A stretch of DNA of 40,259 nt. Origin: a virus. Below, piece by piece: positions 38,217 to 40,259 of this stretch. Each line of letters starts with the position of its first letter. Position 1 is the stretch's first letter. The translations under genes were made by a program, and so were the position numbers. The DNA lies in the IMG/VR virus record IMGVR_UViG_3300018080_000312, positions 1 to 40,259 of that record; one strand, 5' to 3'. The notes under the pieces are model-generated. The model saw nothing but the letters and a program-made list of their open reading frames with translations. It was not told the DNA's origin and did not search any database.

Positions 38217-38570
38217 TTGGACGCTGTAACAGTGGGTTCGGCGACGATATTCATGGGCGCGTGGCTCGGATTCTGGGGTCTCGTCATCAGCAGGAGCTAC
38301 AAGGGGCAGTTCGATATCCTCATCCCTGTGGTGGTGTTCCTGGTCCTGGCGGGTATAGTCTGCACCGTGGGCCGGTGGATCGTCCCGGTGGCGTTTCTCA
38401 ATCTGGTCGTGGGCATCATCCTCGGCACGCTGTTCATCCCCACGTGGAAGGACAACAAGGAGAGGAACGACAAGCCGGGCCAGCTGATGGCGGTGCTCAT
38501 GATGGGGGTGCCGGGCGCGGTCGGACTGGGAAGCGCGGTGCCGGCGCTGATGACGATATTGGGAGGGTGA
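38217..38570 (+). CDS. Multi-pass membrane protein
   Basis: 117 residues from TTG 38217, eight bases after GGAGGGATG; a GTG-started longer frame overlaps the previous gene. Four hydrophobic stretches are visible (ATIFMGAWLGFWGLVI, ILIPVVVFLVLAGIV, IVPVAFLNLVVGIILGTLFI, LMAVLMMGVPGAVGLGSA). Its place just before the portal gene suggests a late inner-membrane role. Function unknown. Confidence 0.65.
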   Translation: MDAVTVGSATIFMGAWLGFWGLVISRSYKGQFDILIPVVVFLVLAGIVCTVGRWIVPVAFLNLVVGIILGTLFIPTWKDNKERNDKPGQLMAVLMMGVPGAVGLGSAVPALMTILGG

Positions 38571-38573
38571 ACG

Positions 38574-38807
38574 ATGAGAACACGCAAAGAAATCGTTGAC
38601 GGAGTGAGGAGCGTGAGGGTGGGCACGGAGGACGACTTCGCGCCGGATGCTCCGCAACAGCCACCCCCGTGGGTTATGCCCCAGGCGCGCGATCCGATGC
38701 TGCGGACGCAGGCCGCGATCGACTACGCGCTGCTGGAGGTCATGCTCGACTGCAGGGGCCTGCTCCAGAGGATATTGAACAGGCTTCCGAAAAAAGAGGT
38801 GAAGTGA
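38574..38807 (+). CDS. Small protein upstream of portal
   Basis: 77 residues from ATG 38574 (GGGAGGGTGAACG before). MRTRKEIVDGVRSVRVGTED, proline-rich middle, then a helix (AAIDYALLEVMLDCRGLLQR). It is translationally close to the portal gene (one base between stop and TTG). Function unknown. Confidence 0.6.
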   Translation: MRTRKEIVDGVRSVRVGTEDDFAPDAPQQPPPWVMPQARDPMLRTQAAIDYALLEVMLDCRGLLQRILNRLPKKEVK

Positions 38808-38808
38808 C

Positions 38809-40245
38809 TTGACGAGACAGACCCCGGCCGTGGTCACGGTCGGTGACATACTGGAGGGCAGGCTCCCGTTCAGGCGCGGGAAGTACGGCACGATCCTGAC
38901 GATCGACCAGGGAAGCTGGGAATATGCGAAGGGGAAGCGGTGGAAGAAGCCGGAGAAGCGCCTGGACCGCTACGAGATGGGGTACGAGTATTACTTGGAG
39001 CACCAGTTCGCCCGTCCGGTCACCAACCTGACCGCGAGCGCGGTCTTCGGCAAGGGCGTCCACTTGGTCGGGGAGAACGACCACGTGGACTTCGCCCGGC
39101 CCATCATCGACCAGTTGGACCATTTCATGGTGGGCATCGAGAGCAGTATCTACGGGGACAATTTCATCCGCATCTTCGACGCTCCCCCGGACAGCGGCCG
39201 TCCGGTCGACGTCGCGCTCATCCCCCCGGTGACGATCGCGGACAAGATCACCGCGGATGGGAACGCGATGGAGCCGACGGCGTACGTCCAGAAGTTCAGC
39301 AACGAGCAGAAGGGCGAGTCGATCCCGGCCTCCGACATGGTGCACGCGATGGTCAACGCGGTCTCGAACTCGCTGTTCGGCAACAGCGACCATTTGCACT
39401 TGTTCTACTGGTACGACCTCTACGATTCGATGACGGAGGAGGCGGACAAGCGCCGGCTTTTCGCCTCCCAACCCATCGGGAAATTCACGGGCGTGAACAT
39501 GCGCTACCGGACGCAGCTGAAGACGCGGATCAACAAGGTCGCGCGCGACAAGGACCAGAAGACGGGCCTGCGCCGGAGCCTGCCGCCCGGGACGCAGCTC
39601 ATCCTCCCCCCGGGGGCCGACTACGTGTTCGCGGAGCCGAGGGGGGCCTTCGACCTGGAATCGATGCTGAACCGGATCGCGCTCATCATCGCCATGGCGG
39701 CGGAGGTGCCGATCCACTGGCTGAACCTGGGGAAGGACGTGAACCGCGCCACCAGCACTAACATGACGTTCCCGTTCATCAAGAAGATCCAGCGCCGTCA
39801 GGAGATATTCTCGCGCAAGTACGAGGAACTGCTGCGCAAGTCGTTCGCCCGGCTGAAGGCGCAGCGCGAGAAGGGGGAGAAGTTCCGGAGGCTGCCGAGC
39901 GCGAGGATCCTCGCGGCGGACGAACTGGACGTGCGCGTGGAGTTCCCGCCCATTTTCGACTACGAGCTGGAGGACGTGGAGCGGGCGCTAAAGTCGGTCA
40001 CGCTCCTGTACCAGCAGGGACTGGTGAGCCACAAGACGGCGGTGGACACGGTGTGCAAATACCTCGGGCTCGACGTGGAGGAGGAGGAGCGATTGTTGGA
40101 TGAGGAGCGGGAGAAGGCGGAGACCGCGGAACAGGAGTACAGTCCGGTCGACCGTCTGGTCCAGGAGATCGGGAGCATGGTGAGCGACGGCGACATCGAC
40201 CGGGACACGGCGAACCGGATGATCGAGAAGTTGACGAAGGCGTGA
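38809..40245 (+). CDS. Portal protein
   Basis: 478 residues from TTG 38809 behind AAAGAGGTGAAG. RYEMGYEYYLEHQFARPVTN, FMVGIESSIYGDNFIRIFD, VHAMVNAVSNSLFGNSD and MLNRIALIIAMAAEVPIHWL follow the order of phage portal proteins. The C-terminal third has FDYELEDVERALKSVTLLYQ and QGLVSHKTAV, common near portal C-termini. The dodecameric portal docks the terminase and gates DNA. It is complete; the remaining 14 bases hold nothing. Capsid genes probably lie beyond. Confidence 0.85.
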   Translation: MTRQTPAVVTVGDILEGRLPFRRGKYGTILTIDQGSWEYAKGKRWKKPEKRLDRYEMGYEYYLEHQFARPVTNLTASAVFGKGVHLVGENDHVDFARPIIDQLDHFMVGIESSIYGDNFIRIFDAPPDSGRPVDVALIPPVTIADKITADGNAMEPTAYVQKFSNEQKGESIPASDMVHAMVNAVSNSLFGNSDHLHLFYWYDLYDSMTEEADKRRLFASQPIGKFTGVNMRYRTQLKTRINKVARDKDQKTGLRRSLPPGTQLILPPGADYVFAEPRGAFDLESMLNRIALIIAMAAEVPIHWLNLGKDVNRATSTNMTFPFIKKIQRRQEIFSRKYEELLRKSFARLKAQREKGEKFRRLPSARILAADELDVRVEFPPIFDYELEDVERALKSVTLLYQQGLVSHKTAVDTVCKYLGLDVEEEERLLDEEREKAETAEQEYSPVDRLVQEIGSMVSDGDIDRDTANRMIEKLTKA

Positions 40246-40259
40246 GGGCTAAATGGCCG

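Noticed and set aside
1-40259. CRISPR array, integrase, insertion sequence or rRNA
   Set aside because: No regularly spaced repeats, recombinase motifs, terminal inverted repeats or rRNA-like stretches were found.

Overview
This window is part of the genome of a tailed double-stranded DNA bacteriophage (Caudoviricetes). Every supported gene lies on the + strand, genes are packed with ATGA or GTGA overlaps, and the set includes portal, both terminase subunits, tape measure, tail proteins, a lysis cassette and a self-encoded replication and recombination machine. No integrase, CI-type repressor or ordinary tRNA gene was recognised. The host is an unidentified bacterium. Consensus sigma-70 promoters (TTGACA/TATAAT) and perfect TTATCCACA DnaA boxes suggest standard bacterial transcription and initiation factors, and several proteins carry Sec-type signal peptides. 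Most of the window is GC-rich, with AT-richer islands at 1-1100, about 4900-8450 and 11700-12960, and an odd-codon cassette at 33.2-35.1 kb, which suggests mosaic assembly.

Layout. (1) 1-7.7 kb: tail module, with a tape measure C-terminus carrying 41-residue repeats, a tail protein, a hub-like protein with a carbohydrate-binding-like insert, and two exported proteins, one pairing a DUF2341-like fold with a BNR propeller. (2) 7.7-9.8 kb: lysis region, with small membrane proteins, an exported protein and a SleB-type cell-wall hydrolase, followed by two hairpins. (3) 10-13.1 kb: small genes, a C5 cytosine methyltransferase with a long overlapping ORF in another frame, and a tRNA-like RNA element. 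(4) 13-18 kb: UvsW-like helicase, DnaB-like helicase and DnaG-like primase; the last two are each preceded by one copy of a 143-bp intergenic repeat. (5) 17.8-23.3 kb: small early-type genes with a duplicated promoter/operator, a family of three intercistronic hairpins, a sigma-like factor, a ParB-like protein and a DnaA-box cluster (candidate origin). (6) 23.3-33.2 kb: DNA polymerase III alpha fused to a family-4 uracil-DNA glycosylase, UvsY-like mediator, gp32-like SSB, RecA/UvsX, a PDDEXK nuclease and an SbcD/SbcC (gp47/gp46) pair. (7) 33.2-35.1 kb: ParB-like, C5-methyltransferase and Vsr cassette behind its own sigma-70 promoter. (8) 35.1-40.25 kb: TerS, a small HTH protein, a two-ORF TerL, a second tRNA-like element, small genes and the portal protein.

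How it fits together. The phage appears to build most of its own replisome (helicase, primase, polymerase) and recombination system (RecA, SSB, mediator, SbcCD, nuclease), while DnaA boxes point to some use of the host initiator. Five copies of a TTTGGTGTTAATA-like motif at gene-block boundaries may be promoters for the phage sigma-like factor. Two cytosine methyltransferases, Vsr and the polymerase-linked UDG suggest investment in cytosine methylation and repair of deaminated cytosine. The less familiar elements are the two tRNA-like RNAs, the dual-frame methyltransferase locus, the repeated hairpins, the 143-bp repeats and the DnaE-UDG fusion.
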